Positions 8,175-16,882 are shown, counted from the stretch's first letter. The stretch: 29,225 bases of DNA from an uncultured Prevotella sp. (GCA_900557405.1 USSF01000026.1:1-29225), one strand, 5' to 3'. Notes: generated by a model not told the origin, from the letters alone. Translations and numbers: made by a program.

Positions 8175-10796
8175 TCAGTGTCTCAGGAGCCTCAACTTCC
8201 GCATAATCCGCGCAAGACTGGCTACCTGTGATTTCCGGTTTGTACGCATGGAGCGGTTCATTCCCACAGCTTTGTCATTCTTAAGCACATCCTCGTCTAC
8301 CGTAATATTGCGGTAAGCATACGGCATGGTCAGGGAATAGCCATCTCCGTCTTCCCTCACCGACCATTTCTCGCTTTCTATATAGCGGTTTTCTTCATGA
8401 CCCGCAAACTTATACGAGATATTGCAAGAAGTGACAGAAGTGGTTGCCGGCTGATTGGGTTCCTTGTCTATCGATGTGATGACCAGCTTGGTAGGCAGAT
8501 GGGAAGGAGCACGGCCTAACAAACGTCCGAACACGAAGTCGTCCATGAATGTGCCTGTGGCAAGCGTCCAGTTGCCTTGCGTATTTGCATACTCATCATC
8601 ATCGCGGTAAGAATAGGTGAAATCAGTAACGCTGCCGGTATCGTCGGTGATATGTATATTGGTCAGACATCCGCGCTTGTCCCATGTGGCTTTCATCGTG
8701 GACCATCCGTCGGTGCCGGAATTTGAAACACCAGTGATGTGGTATTGGTCGTCATAGTAGAACTTGTTAGTACCTGAATCTTCGTTGTCGTGCCAGCGGC
8801 ATGAAGTCATCACCCCGCTTTTCTCGTCGCGCACCACGTTGGTGATGTATGTCGGCGCGTCAAACTCTCTTATACCATACTCGTTTATCCTGTAGTCCCT
8901 CGACTTTATTGTGAGAGGATCATACGAGATATAAGTGTCCATCGCGTTCATCGTGTTGAATATCCGCTTGGGCCGTCCTTTCTCATCATAGGCAATTGTC
9001 ATATACATGCGCTCCCCGTCGACCAGAGTCTGTGCGTAATCCGGTCCGATGGCACATATGCGCTGAGACGGAACCTCACTGATGGGTACGGGATTGCCAT
9101 AGTATTTCATAATACCCAACATATCTACAACTGGCACGGCATAATATTTGGTATAGGTATTAAGCCCCCCTACTTCGGCCTTGTATTTTGTCTGATTAAC
9201 CTTTGTCTGCAATGCTACGGGAACAACCTCTTTCACCACATAATCCGAAGAATTGTCCTTCAACCAATCTTCGGTTACAAATGCCACTTTGGCCTTTGCA
9301 AGATTCAGACATACATTTGGGAAAAGAGCATATTTGGGGTTTGATTCATAATTAAATGAACCTACGTGTTTCTTCTTGTCATAATTGGTGTAGGCATATT
9401 CAAACTGAGGGAGTATCGGCATCAGATCTGCACTTAGCACATTCCATTTATACCATATTCCAAATCCTTCATCATCAAATTTAAAAAGGTTTTTCATATA
9501 ATATGCACCGGCTTTTGCAGAGAAATCAAAAGCAATCATAGGATTTTTCTTAAGCAAATCCTTGTCTAACAAATTGGCGCTTCCCGTAAGAGCAAATGTT
9601 GGCTTAACAGAGGCTGCAACTGGAACTCCGACCAGATTTGAAGCAAAATTGAACTCCACACCAATACTGCCAGACAGTTCCAATTTATCAAAATAAGCTT
9701 TCCAACTACCATCACCCCATTTCAAATCGATTTTATTATCAGAAGTCAACGGAGTATCACTATTAGAAGTTGTTTTCATTATTATTGTTTGTTTGCCTTT
9801 CAGTCCTGCTGAGAATAAGAAACTTGACTCAAAAAATAATGAAATTTTGTAGTGTAAGTTCAGAAACAAAGGGCCTGCCAATGGGAAAGCCATATAGAAA
9901 TCCGCTCCATCTATTCTATACACGTCTTTGGAATCTTCATCAACTGCAGAACAACTGAGCCTTCCGTTATAGTCAACAATCCATCCCTCATCCCGATAGT
10001 CTTCTTCTTTCACCGAATTATGGATATAAACACGTTGCTCACTATACAAAGGACGTATTCTTACACCTCCTTCAGGAGTAATTGTTATTTCTTTATTATT
10101 TTTCTTTTTGAATGATAAAGGCAAAGCTATATTATAATAGCCATCTGGATTTCTCTCCACTTCTATCTCTGCATTGGGCTTTTTGTCATCCTCATTCGGT
10201 TTGGATTCTACTCCGGAGACATTATTACAAGCATTACGCGATACAGACTGAATATTATTATTATTTACTTTCTCTATACTCTCATCATCTATAACGGCAT
10301 AGGCGTATGGCAGATTCTTCAGCTGCTCTGCATTAAGCCTGACATCAAGGTCAAGCTCCTTGTACACTTCTTCGAGAGTGGCATCCTTCACATGCACGGC
10401 AATGGGACGCGCATCTGTATCCACCCAGTCCACCATTCCCATATATCCAAAGGGCAAGAAACTGTTGGAGCCGTTGTTCACCACAAAGACGTCACCTTTC
10501 TTGGGTATGAATTTCTCCGGAGTGTTTTCCTTCAGATATATCACATCCTGTTTCACACGTGCCACATTCGACGGGTCGAACCATGCGAAATGTTCGTCAT
10601 TAAGCTCCACCACGCCATCGTTGTAGGTATATTCATATTTGAAGCGCGATGTGACTGTGTCCAGTTCAAGCTTCTCCGCATTATCTTTGTTTGTAACTGA
10701 CGGCTCAAGTATGTCGTTTTCGCCACACGATACAACCATGGCAGCAACAAACAGCAACGCCAGTACAGACAGAATCTTTGTATATGTAGTTTTCAT
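8175..10796 (-). CDS. Large predicted outer-membrane lipoprotein, function unknown
   Basis: An 873-residue protein with a lipoprotein signal: a hydrophobic run, then VVSC with the acceptor Cys at residue 24, followed by an acidic GENDILE stretch. The N-terminal third has a low-complexity Asn/Lys/Asp-rich linker (about 165-215), then probable beta-rich domains. The C-terminal third has YD-like alternations (ISYDPL, FYYDDQYHITGVS, ATWDKRG, FTYSYRDDDEY) reminiscent of RHS-like or DUF4595-type beta repeats; that is a resemblance, not an assignment. It ends in a basic tail. The stop is 35 bp before the region of the upstream small barrel gene in transcription order, so the two are probably an operon. 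Base composition changes inside the gene: roughly 9250-10300 is clearly more AT-rich than either end. Confidence 0.75.
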   Translation of the reverse strand: MKTTYTKILSVLALLFVAAMVVSCGENDILEPSVTNKDNAEKLELDTVTSRFKYEYTYNDGVVELNDEHFAWFDPSNVARVKQDVIYLKENTPEKFIPKKGDVFVVNNGSNSFLPFGYMGMVDWVDTDARPIAVHVKDATLEEVYKELDLDVRLNAEQLKNLPYAYAVIDDESIEKVNNNNIQSVSRNACNNVSGVESKPNEDDKKPNAEIEVERNPDGYYNIALPLSFKKKNNKEITITPEGGVRIRPLYSEQRVYIHNSVKEEDYRDEGWIVDYNGRLSCSAVDEDSKDVYRIDGADFYMAFPLAGPLFLNLHYKISLFFESSFLFSAGLKGKQTIIMKTTSNSDTPLTSDNKIDLKWGDGSWKAYFDKLELSGSIGVEFNFASNLVGVPVAASVKPTFALTGSANLLDKDLLKKNPMIAFDFSAKAGAYYMKNLFKFDDEGFGIWYKWNVLSADLMPILPQFEYAYTNYDKKKHVGSFNYESNPKYALFPNVCLNLAKAKVAFVTEDWLKDNSSDYVVKEVVPVALQTKVNQTKYKAEVGGLNTYTKYYAVPVVDMLGIMKYYGNPVPISEVPSQRICAIGPDYAQTLVDGERMYMTIAYDEKGRPKRIFNTMNAMDTYISYDPLTIKSRDYRINEYGIREFDAPTYITNVVRDEKSGVMTSCRWHDNEDSGTNKFYYDDQYHITGVSNSGTDGWSTMKATWDKRGCLTNIHITDDTGSVTDFTYSYRDDDEYANTQGNWTLATGTFMDDFVFGRLLGRAPSHLPTKLVITSIDKEPNQPATTSVTSCNISYKFAGHEENRYIESEKWSVREDGDGYSLTMPYAYRNITVDEDVLKNDKAVGMNRSMRTNRKSQVASLARIMRKLRLLRH

Positions 10797-10831
10797 ATAA
10801 AGTCGGTTTTTGATGTTTTACATTAAGTTTT

Positions 10832-11521
10832 TCAGAAGGAGAATACGATTGACGTGCGCAGCGAAGTCAGCTTTACAGGGAGTTTCTCGCCGCCGTTTAT
10901 TGTTCCCGGCACGGTGCTTCCCATTTCGTCGCCTTCCACGATATGCTCTTCGTCGCCTTCTTCATAATCTATGTTCTTGTACTTTGCCTTTCCGAATTTC
11001 ACGTCGAACCCCACACCGAAATGTTTCCAGGATATGCTTATGCCTGCCGTGCCATAATTGGCAAAGGCATAGTTCAGGTCGTCCTTGACCTTAATCCCCG
11101 AATAAGCCGGATTATAGCAAGCACGTGCATGCAGACGGATGTCGCGGGTTATGTGGTAGTCGGCACACAGACCAGCCTGCATTCCCAAGTCAAACTGCTG
11201 GAACTTATATCTGTAGACTCCACCTTCAAAGGTCTGCATGTTCACCTTGTAGTCATAATAGTTCAGGTCCAACCACCCCGCCTCAATACCAAGCTTGAAG
11301 CGCTGGTTTCCAGGCTTTATTATCCAGAATGAACTGTTCAGCATGACAGAGCCACCGATATTGCTCTTCAGTGAAGGGTAACCGTCCTGCTTGTAATGTC
11401 CACTGTTGAACCCTACCCAAATCGACGTTTTGGGCGAACGATACACGTCTTTGCTTTGTGCTTTGGCTCCAAGACTTGCCAAAATGAGCAAGCCAATGGC
11501 AATTGCGCGTAGTCTTTTCAT
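10832..11521 (-). CDS. Small outer-membrane beta-barrel protein
   Basis: A 229-residue protein with a signal peptide ending near AKAQ (residue 22). The mature part alternates short amphipathic strands with polar turns (SIWVGFNSGHY, RFKLGIEAGWLDLNYYDY, FDLGMQAGLCADYHI, ISISWKHFGVGFDVKFG) and ends in SIVFSF, whose terminal Phe is the usual outer-membrane assembly signal. The number of strands suggests an 8-10-stranded barrel. It is the first gene of a probable two-gene operon with the lipoprotein, so the pair may form an outer-membrane complex. Upstream lies a duplicated promoter/dyad element. No enzymatic motif is visible. Confidence 0.75.
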   Translation of the reverse strand: MKRLRAIAIGLLILASLGAKAQSKDVYRSPKTSIWVGFNSGHYKQDGYPSLKSNIGGSVMLNSSFWIIKPGNQRFKLGIEAGWLDLNYYDYKVNMQTFEGGVYRYKFQQFDLGMQAGLCADYHITRDIRLHARACYNPAYSGIKVKDDLNYAFANYGTAGISISWKHFGVGFDVKFGKAKYKNIDYEEGDEEHIVEGDEMGSTVPGTINGGEKLPVKLTSLRTSIVFSF

Positions 11522-11551
11522 AAAATGTGTTGTTATAGATTATTCAAATAT

Positions 11552-11579
11552 AGATGCAGCTTATCTTATGCAAAGATAA
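11552..11579 (-). promoter_or_regulatory. Duplicated promoter/dyad element, proximal copy
   Basis: A 28-bp sequence identical to 11625-11652. On the minus strand it contains the -7 box TATCTTTG (11571-11578), with CAACAA (a TTGTTG -33 candidate on the minus strand) at 11598-11603, about 20 bp away. The box is embedded in the dyad TTATCTT-N5-AAGATAA (11561-11579). It would start the barrel-lipoprotein mRNA about 40 nt before the start codon. Confidence 0.6.
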
Positions 11580-11624
11580 TGCAAATCGAAGGCAGAACAA
11601 CAAGCTTGCTTGATTGTTATGCTG

Positions 11625-11652
11625 AGATGCAGCTTATCTTATGCAAAGATAA
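11625..11652 (-). repeat. Duplicated promoter/dyad element, distal copy
   Basis: A perfect 28-bp direct copy of 11552-11579, offset by 73 bp. It contains the same TATCTTTG box (11644-11651) and dyad (11634-11652). No good TTG lies at the expected -33 distance, so it may be a second operator half rather than a second active promoter. Confidence 0.6.
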
Positions 11653-11690
11653 GAAAAAATGTGTATACATATATATGACTCAACAAAAAA

Positions 11691-11720
11691 AGACTGCATG
11701 AACTGAATCATGCAGCCTTT
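11691..11720 (-). terminator. Intrinsic terminator of the M23/LysM gene
   Basis: On the minus strand a hairpin with stem GGCTGCATGA (one A/C mismatch) and a 6-base loop is followed by TCTTTTTTTG. It lies about 40 bp past the stop of the leftward gene ending at 11762. A 24-bp core (11694-11717) is identical to the reverse complement of part of the hairpin near 8137-8160. Confidence 0.85.
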
Positions 11721-11761
11721 TTTCGTTGCCTCCCCTTGGATGGGGAGAGGCTATAGCTATG

Positions 11762-12691
11762 TTAAGAGTATCTTAGAATCTGGCCTGGTCTTACGCGCTG
11801 CTTCTTGGAGATATGGTTGAGTCTGCATATCTTGTCGACAGTGGTGCCGCGCTTCTGTGCGATGCTGTAGAGGGTCTCGCCGCGTGCCACCTTGTGGTAG
11901 CGCACTTCTCCCTCTTCCACATTGTCGCCGACAGCCGGCTCCTTGTTCGTGGCGGATGCCACATCGTCGTTCTTGCCGCGCAGACGTGTGGCGGCGAGCG
12001 ACTCGCGGTCGTATGTGTTGCGGCGGAACATATAGTTGTCTGCCGTCACGTCCTGGTTCTTGAAGTCGAACAGGAGGGCTGGGTTAAGGGCTACGCCGCA
12101 GAGGCGTGTTTCGAAATGCAGATGCGAACCGGTGCTTCGTCCGGTGTTTCCTCCGAGTCCGATCGGGTCTCCGGCACGTACTGTCTCATCCTCTGCCACG
12201 AGGTTCTTCGACATGTGTCCGTAGATGGTCTCCAGTCCGTTGTGGTGGCGTATCACTACGTAGTTTCCGTAGCCTCCGGCCTCGTATCTCACGATGCGCA
12301 CCTTTCCGTCGAATGCCGCACGGATGGTGTCGCCGATGTATACCTTCACGTCGAGTCCCTTGTGCATACGTCCCCAGCGTCTTCCGAAGTTGGAAGTGAT
12401 GATGCGGCTTGTGGTCGGCATGCAGAAGTGGCGCAGATTGATGTTGAATGAGTCAGGAAGCTCAGTTGCGCGGTGTGCGTATTTGTTGTTCCATTCCTTA
12501 TATAATTGTGCCGATGGTGAGCCAGCCTGCTCCCTCTGCACGAGGTTTCTCAGGGCGAGCGTGTCTACGGCTTTGAGTTTCTTGTCTACCGGGGCTTGTC
12601 TTGCGAGCAGGTCCTGCGCTGCGGCAGGCACTGTGGCAAGTGCCATGATTGCTGATATTGCTAATGTCTTTAAACTCTTTCTAATCTGCAT
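11762..12691 (-). CDS. Secreted M23 family metallopeptidase with C-terminal LysM
   Basis: A 309-residue exported protein with a signal peptide ending at AAAQ (residue 26). The M23 (LytM/NlpD-like) domain spans about residues 88-210 and keeps the zinc-site motifs HKGLD (H110, D114) and HLHFE (H190, H192), plus GYGNYVVIRH and YGHM. All ligands appear present, so it is probably an active endopeptidase cleaving peptidoglycan cross-links rather than an EnvC-like degenerate activator. Residues about 263-308 form a LysM domain (HKVARGETLYSIAQK) that binds peptidoglycan. An Asp/Glu/Asn-rich linker of about 40 residues joins them. It is monocistronic, between a TACCTTTG box at 12823 and a strong terminator at 11691, and probably acts in the periplasm in cell-wall remodelling or cell separation. 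Confidence 0.92.
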   Translation of the reverse strand: MQIRKSLKTLAISAIMALATVPAAAQDLLARQAPVDKKLKAVDTLALRNLVQREQAGSPSAQLYKEWNNKYAHRATELPDSFNINLRHFCMPTTSRIITSNFGRRWGRMHKGLDVKVYIGDTIRAAFDGKVRIVRYEAGGYGNYVVIRHHNGLETIYGHMSKNLVAEDETVRAGDPIGLGGNTGRSTGSHLHFETRLCGVALNPALLFDFKNQDVTADNYMFRRNTYDRESLAATRLRGKNDDVASATNKEPAVGDNVEEGEVRYHKVARGETLYSIAQKRGTTVDKICRLNHISKKQRVRPGQILRYS

Positions 12692-12822
12692 AAAATGTCT
12701 TTTAAAGAGATGCGTGTGGCGTAGTAGGTGAGGCCGGTGCGCTCTCTGTGTGATTAAGGCTAATCGTGATGATGTATATCCAAAGAATGCAGATATTCGT
12801 CATTACGATTAAATTTTCGCTG

Positions 12823-12830
12823 CAAAGGTA
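12823..12830 (-). promoter_or_regulatory. -7 box for the M23/LysM gene
   Basis: TACCTTTG on the minus strand lies about 130 bp before the start codon at 12691. No -33 TTG is clear at the right distance. The interval 12692-12969 contains only this leader and the recG 3' end. Confidence 0.5.
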
Positions 12831-12969
12831 GTAAAAATATTTTAAAGTTGTTCACGGCTTAACAGTTTTTAGTTTGTCGTTAACACACGGAAACTGCCGT
12901 AAAGGACTAACAGGATGATGATTATCTTCGCCGCCAGGTGACCTCGGCTATGCGGTTGCCGGGGCTTGT

Positions 12970-15069
12970 CTATGATATTGCCGACCAGTTGATGTTGGTT
13001 TTGCGGAGCGCCGCCAGATGCTGCCAGAGCATACTGTTTTCGGCTTTCTCGCATGTGGGGTCGGAGTCGATTATGCGCTGTGCTTCGTCGCGTGCCATCT
13101 GCACGATTTGTCCGTCGCGTGCGATGTCGGCAATCTTCAGGTCGAAGGCCATTCCGCTTTGCTGCGTGCCCTCCAGGTCGCCCGGTCCGCGGAGTTTCAG
13201 GTCGGCTTCGGCAATGCGGAAGCCGTCGTTCGTGTCACACATTATGTCGATGCGTTTCCTGGTCTCGGTGGTGAGCTGCGGCTTGGTCACGAGGATGCAG
13301 TATGACTGGCTGGCTCCTCTTCCCACGCGCCCCCTGAGCTGGTGGAGCTGCGAGAGGCCGAAGCGCTCGGCATTGAGTATCACCATCACGGAGGCGTTTG
13401 GCACGTTCACGCCCACTTCTATTACGGTTGTTGCCACGAGAATCTGCGTTTCGCCTTTAACAAACTTTTGCATCTCTTCTTCCTTTTCGGCGGCTTTCAT
13501 CTTGCCGTGCACCTTGCTGAGACGGAATTCGGGGAACACTTCGAGGAGCGTGGCGAAGCCTTCCTCAAGGTTCTGCAGGTCGAGCTTCTCGCTCTCCTTG
13601 ATGAGCGGGAACACGATATACACCTGTCTGCCCTCGCGTATCTGCTGGCGGATGCCGTTGTAGAGACTCGTTGTCTGGTTGTTGTATTTATGTACTGTCA
13701 CCACGGGCTTGCGTCCTGGCGGCAGCTGGTCTATCACGCTCACGTCGAGATCGCCGTAGATGGTCATGGCGAGTGTGCGCGGTATCGGTGTGGCGGTCAT
13801 CACGAGCACGTGGGGCGGGTTCTGGCTCTTGCTCCATAGCTTTGCCCTCTGTGCCACGCCGAAGCGGTGCTGCTCGTCAACCACCACGAGTCCGAGGCGC
13901 GAGAACTGCACCGTGTCTTCTATCACGGCATGTGTGCCCACGAGTATGTTCACACTGCCGTCGGCGAGTCCCTCCAATACGTTTTTCCTTCGCTTGCCCT
14001 TCACTATGCCCGTAAGCAGTTCCACGCGAATGTCCATGTCGCCCAGAAACTCGCGTATCGTGGCGAGATGCTGTTCGGCAAGGATTTCCGTGGGTGCCAT
14101 GATGCATGCCTGGAATCCGTTGTCCAGGGCGATGAGCATGGTCATCAGCGCCACGAGTGTCTTTCCGCTGCCCACGTCGCCCTGCAGCAGACGGTTCATC
14201 TGTCTGCCGCTGCCCAGGTCCTGGCGTATCTCCCTCATCACGCGCTTCTGTGCGTCGGTGAGCGGAAAGGGCAGGTGGCCGCTGTAGAAGCCGTTGAATG
14301 CCTCGCCGATATGTCTGAAGATGTATCCGCGGTATTTGCGCCGCTGGTCGGAGGCATATCTCAGTATATTGAGCTGCACGTAGAAGAGTTCTTCGAACTT
14401 CAGTCTGAAACGTGCGTTCTGCAGGTCTTCGGCGTTCTTGGGGTAATGCACGTTGCGCATCGCCGTATCCCTCGAAACGAGCCGCAGCCGGTTGGCGATG
14501 AATGGCGGAAGCGTCTCCGGCAGGGGCTGGCTGATTCTCTCTATCATGCTCTTCGTTATCTTTTCGATGGAGCGTGATGTGAGTCCTGCCTTCTTCATCT
14601 TCTCCGTGGTGATGTAGTATGGCTGCATCCCCATCTGCGAGAGCTGCATGTCGGCGGCCTTGTCGATGTCGGGATGGGCGAACTGGTATCTGCCGTTGAA
14701 CACCGACGGTTTGCCGAACACCACATATTCCACGTTCACCTTGTATTGCTCCGTGGCATATCTGACGCCGGAGAACCATACGAGGTCCACCACACCGGTC
14801 CCGTCGGAGAAGTGGGCCACAAGACGTTTCTTGCGCGGTCCGCTCTCAAACTCCTCGAAGCTCAGTATGCGCCCGCATATCTGTATGAATGGCATGTCGC
14901 TGCACAGTTCGCTGATGTGGTATATCTTGCTGCGGTCGATGTATTTGTACGGGTAATACTCGAGCAGGTCGGATATCGAAGCGATACCCAACTCTTTCTG
15001 GAGCATTTCCTTCTTCTTGGGACCTACGCCAGGCAGATACTGTATGTCTTGGCTCAGAATGTCAAGCAA
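12970..15069 (-). CDS. recG: ATP-dependent DNA helicase RecG
   Basis: A 699-residue superfamily 2 helicase that remodels stalled forks and branch-migrates Holliday junctions. The N-terminal wedge/OB region begins with LPGVGPKKKEMLQKELG and includes the OB-fold portion near residues 60-160. The motor domain carries Walker A GDVGSGKT (about 296-303), DEQH (398-401), TATPIPRT (about 424) and QLRGRVGRG (about 577-585), all intact. Length is normal for RecG. The start at 15069 gives the expected MLDILSQDIQYLPGVG opening. It lies downstream of ispD in the same direction across a 138-bp gap filled with AT-rich repeats, so co-transcription is possible but not certain. Confidence 0.97.
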   Translation of the reverse strand: MLDILSQDIQYLPGVGPKKKEMLQKELGIASISDLLEYYPYKYIDRSKIYHISELCSDMPFIQICGRILSFEEFESGPRKKRLVAHFSDGTGVVDLVWFSGVRYATEQYKVNVEYVVFGKPSVFNGRYQFAHPDIDKAADMQLSQMGMQPYYITTEKMKKAGLTSRSIEKITKSMIERISQPLPETLPPFIANRLRLVSRDTAMRNVHYPKNAEDLQNARFRLKFEELFYVQLNILRYASDQRRKYRGYIFRHIGEAFNGFYSGHLPFPLTDAQKRVMREIRQDLGSGRQMNRLLQGDVGSGKTLVALMTMLIALDNGFQACIMAPTEILAEQHLATIREFLGDMDIRVELLTGIVKGKRRKNVLEGLADGSVNILVGTHAVIEDTVQFSRLGLVVVDEQHRFGVAQRAKLWSKSQNPPHVLVMTATPIPRTLAMTIYGDLDVSVIDQLPPGRKPVVTVHKYNNQTTSLYNGIRQQIREGRQVYIVFPLIKESEKLDLQNLEEGFATLLEVFPEFRLSKVHGKMKAAEKEEEMQKFVKGETQILVATTVIEVGVNVPNASVMVILNAERFGLSQLHQLRGRVGRGASQSYCILVTKPQLTTETRKRIDIMCDTNDGFRIAEADLKLRGPGDLEGTQQSGMAFDLKIADIARDGQIVQMARDEAQRIIDSDPTCEKAENSMLWQHLAALRKTNINWSAIS

Positions 15070-15085
15070 AGCGAATTTGAATGAA

Positions 15086-15157
15086 GAATTAAGAATTAAG
15101 AATGAAGAATTGTCCCGCTTTGCGGGATTTAGAATTAAGAATTAAGAATGAAGAATT
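15086..15157. repeat. 26-bp direct repeats flanking a GC hairpin in the recG leader
   Basis: Two perfect 26-bp copies (15086-15111 and 15132-15157), built of GAATTAAGAA-type units, flank the hairpin TCCCGC-TTT-GCGGGA (15113-15127). The element begins only about 16 bp upstream of the recG start codon. A further palindromic AT stretch (ATACATTATTAATGTAT) follows at about 15165. The layout suggests a mobile intergenic repeat or a structured leader. Confidence 0.75.
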
Positions 15158-15207
15158 AAGAATCATACATTATTAATGTATACATTATTATATAGTCTTT
15201 TCTTCTG

Positions 15208-15894
15208 TCAGATCATTGCTTCTGCCACGGCGAGGTCGAAGGGTGTGGTTATCTTGATGTTCTCGCGGTTGCCTTCCACGAGCGAGACGGCGTGCCCGGC
15301 ATGCTCCACTACGGAAGCGTCGTCGGTGAAGAAATCCGAATACTCCTGGCGGTAGGCGTCTTTCAGAATACGGATGCCGAACGTCTGTGGCGTCTGCACT
15401 ATGCGGTATTCATTGCGTGAGACGGTCTTCGACTCTCCTTCCGTGATGTCCCCTCCCTCGATATGGCGCAGCGTGTCCACCACCGGCACCACCGGCACGG
15501 CGGCACCTGTCCTTTCGGCTTCATCGTAGACCCGGCTTATCGTTTCCTTCGACGGGAACGGGCGCACGCCGTCGTGTACCCCCACCACGCCTTCGGCATC
15601 ATCGGGGATAAGGGCGAGTCCGTTCTTCACGGAGTGGAACCTCGTTTCTCCGCCGTCGGCAACGGCAAACGGTTCGCGGAACGAATATTCCGCACAAAGT
15701 CCCTTCCAGTATTCCTGCTGGTGGTGCGGCAGCACGAGAATCACCTTCATCCCCGGGTCAAACTCCCTGAAGGCAAGTATCGTGCGCATCAGCACAGGCT
15801 GTCCGCCTACGGGCAGAAACTGCTTTGGGATGTCGGCTCCCATACGCAGTCCCTTGCCGCCGGCTACGATTATCACGTATCGCATTCTTTTCAT
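15208..15894 (-). CDS. ispD: 2-C-methyl-D-erythritol 4-phosphate cytidylyltransferase
   Basis: Transfers CMP from CTP to methylerythritol phosphate, the third step of the MEP isoprenoid pathway. The frame is open to 15936, but a start at 15894 ([13 protein letters not shown]) gives about 228 residues, the normal family length, with the nucleotide-binding loop [16 protein letters not shown] at the N terminus; MRYVII at 15885 is the alternative. Other IspD signatures are [17 protein letters not shown] and TDDASVVE. No IspF fusion is present. It lies 54 bp after the DJ-1/PfpI gene in the same direction, with recG downstream. The short spacer contains GTTGAC-type words also found near 22390. Confidence 0.93.
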   Translation of the reverse strand: MKRMRYVIIVAGGKGLRMGADIPKQFLPVGGQPVLMRTILAFREFDPGMKVILVLPHHQQEYWKGLCAEYSFREPFAVADGGETRFHSVKNGLALIPDDAEGVVGVHDGVRPFPSKETISRVYDEAERTGAAVPVVPVVDTLRHIEGGDITEGESKTVSRNEYRIVQTPQTFGIRILKDAYRQEYSDFFTDDASVVEHAGHAVSLVEGNRENIKITTPFDLAVAEAMI

Positions 15895-15948
15895 GTTATG
15901 ACGAGTTGACAAGCAAACGGGTTGACGGGTTATCAAGACTCTGTTCTC

Positions 15949-16644
15949 CTATTTCTCCATCAGATGCAGGAACATCATGCCCTCGGCTACGGCGTGGGCA
16001 GTCTGCTCCGTTGTGAGCATGGCGAGCAGCGTGTATGCATAGGGCAGTGTGGCAGCAGGACCTTCGCCAGTGATGACGTTTCCGTCCACCGTACACAGTT
16101 CGTGGGTGTACTGCGCCCCGTCGAGATATTTCTCGAATCCTGGATAACAGGTGGCGCGCTTGCCCTTCACTATGCCGAGCGAACCGAACACCATCGGTGC
16201 GGCGCAGATTGCCGAAACGAGCTTTCCGCTCTCATACTGCTTCAGTATTGCCTCCCTCACACCTTCATGCTCATTGAGATTGGTGGCACCGGGCAGTCCG
16301 CCGGGCAGCATCAGCAGGTCGGCATCCTCGAATGAGGCATCCTCGAACTTCATGTCTGCCTTCACGGTGACGCCATGCGCCATCTCCACATACTCCGAGC
16401 CGGTAATGCTCACTGTCTTCACTTCCACTCCTCCGCGGCGGAACACGTCAACGGGAATCAGACTCTCTATCTCCTCCGACCCGTTGGCAAGAAACATATA
16501 AACCTTTGCCATAATCTTCTGTTGTTTTATTATATGGGTTATTGACTCCTTGTCCTTCTTGATATAGCGTTGGAACAGTTCCGAGGAAACTGTCCTCGCG
16601 TCCTCTTCCGGATTCTCCTGTTGCAGTTCGTATTTACGTGCCAT
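15949..16644 (-). CDS. DJ-1/PfpI family protein with a short N-terminal extension
   Basis: The DJ-1/PfpI core starts at MAKVYMFLANGSEE and includes the GGLPGA loop, the nucleophile-elbow-like AICAAPMVFG with its Cys, and a conserved Glu near the N terminus. Such proteins act in glyoxalase/deglycase-like repair or stress protection; the exact role is uncertain. The frame is open to 16788, but a well-spaced promoter at 16694-16725 puts the transcript start near 16687, which excludes that start. I chose the Met at 16644, preceded by AAAGGAGA, a rare Shine-Dalgarno-like match for this phylum. This gives 231 residues: a charged 44-residue extension (MARKYELQQENPEED...) that I do not recognise, plus the 187-residue core. 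An internal start at 16512 would give the core alone. It is the first gene of a likely DJ-1-ispD-recG unit. Confidence 0.85.
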   Translation of the reverse strand: MARKYELQQENPEEDARTVSSELFQRYIKKDKESITHIIKQQKIMAKVYMFLANGSEEIESLIPVDVFRRGGVEVKTVSITGSEYVEMAHGVTVKADMKFEDASFEDADLLMLPGGLPGATNLNEHEGVREAILKQYESGKLVSAICAAPMVFGSLGIVKGKRATCYPGFEKYLDGAQYTHELCTVDGNVITGEGPAATLPYAYTLLAMLTTEQTAHAVAEGMMFLHLMEK

Positions 16645-16693
16645 AGTCTTGTCTCCTTTTATCAGAACGGCGATAATCTGCCATTCTCCCCAA

Positions 16694-16725
16694 CAAAGGT
16701 AATCCACATTTATTAAATATGCAAG
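16694..16725 (-). promoter_or_regulatory. Promoter of the DJ-1/PfpI-ispD(-recG) unit
   Basis: On the minus strand TTG (16722-16724) is followed after 20 bases by TACCTTTG (16694-16701). The leader to the start at 16644 is about 43 nt. Its position decides the start-codon choice for the DJ-1/PfpI gene. Confidence 0.65.
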
Positions 16726-16874
16726 CAAGCGCTTCACTTTTTTGCATAAGAAACACGTGGCTCCATGGGGGAAAACACAAAAATCCACCCCGAAAAGCCC
16801 TTTATACAGGTGGCTTGCGGCATTTCTCCACCCTTTCGACCAGAATTTACCCCGTCCCTTTATTGGAATAGGAG

Positions 16875-16882
16875 TAATTTTG
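16875..16882 (+). promoter_or_regulatory. -7 box of the CE12-CE8 esterase operon
   Basis: TAATTTTG followed by CA lies 56 bp before the CE12 start codon. The same TAATTTTGCA word precedes the 1673-residue surface protein gene at 22515, so the two units may share a promoter type. No clear -33 TTG is seen. Confidence 0.5.

Noticed and set aside
12869..13054. A 61-codon leftward open frame overlapping the 3' end of recG
   Set aside because: It overlaps recG in another frame with no independent promoter, ribosome site or recognisable motif.
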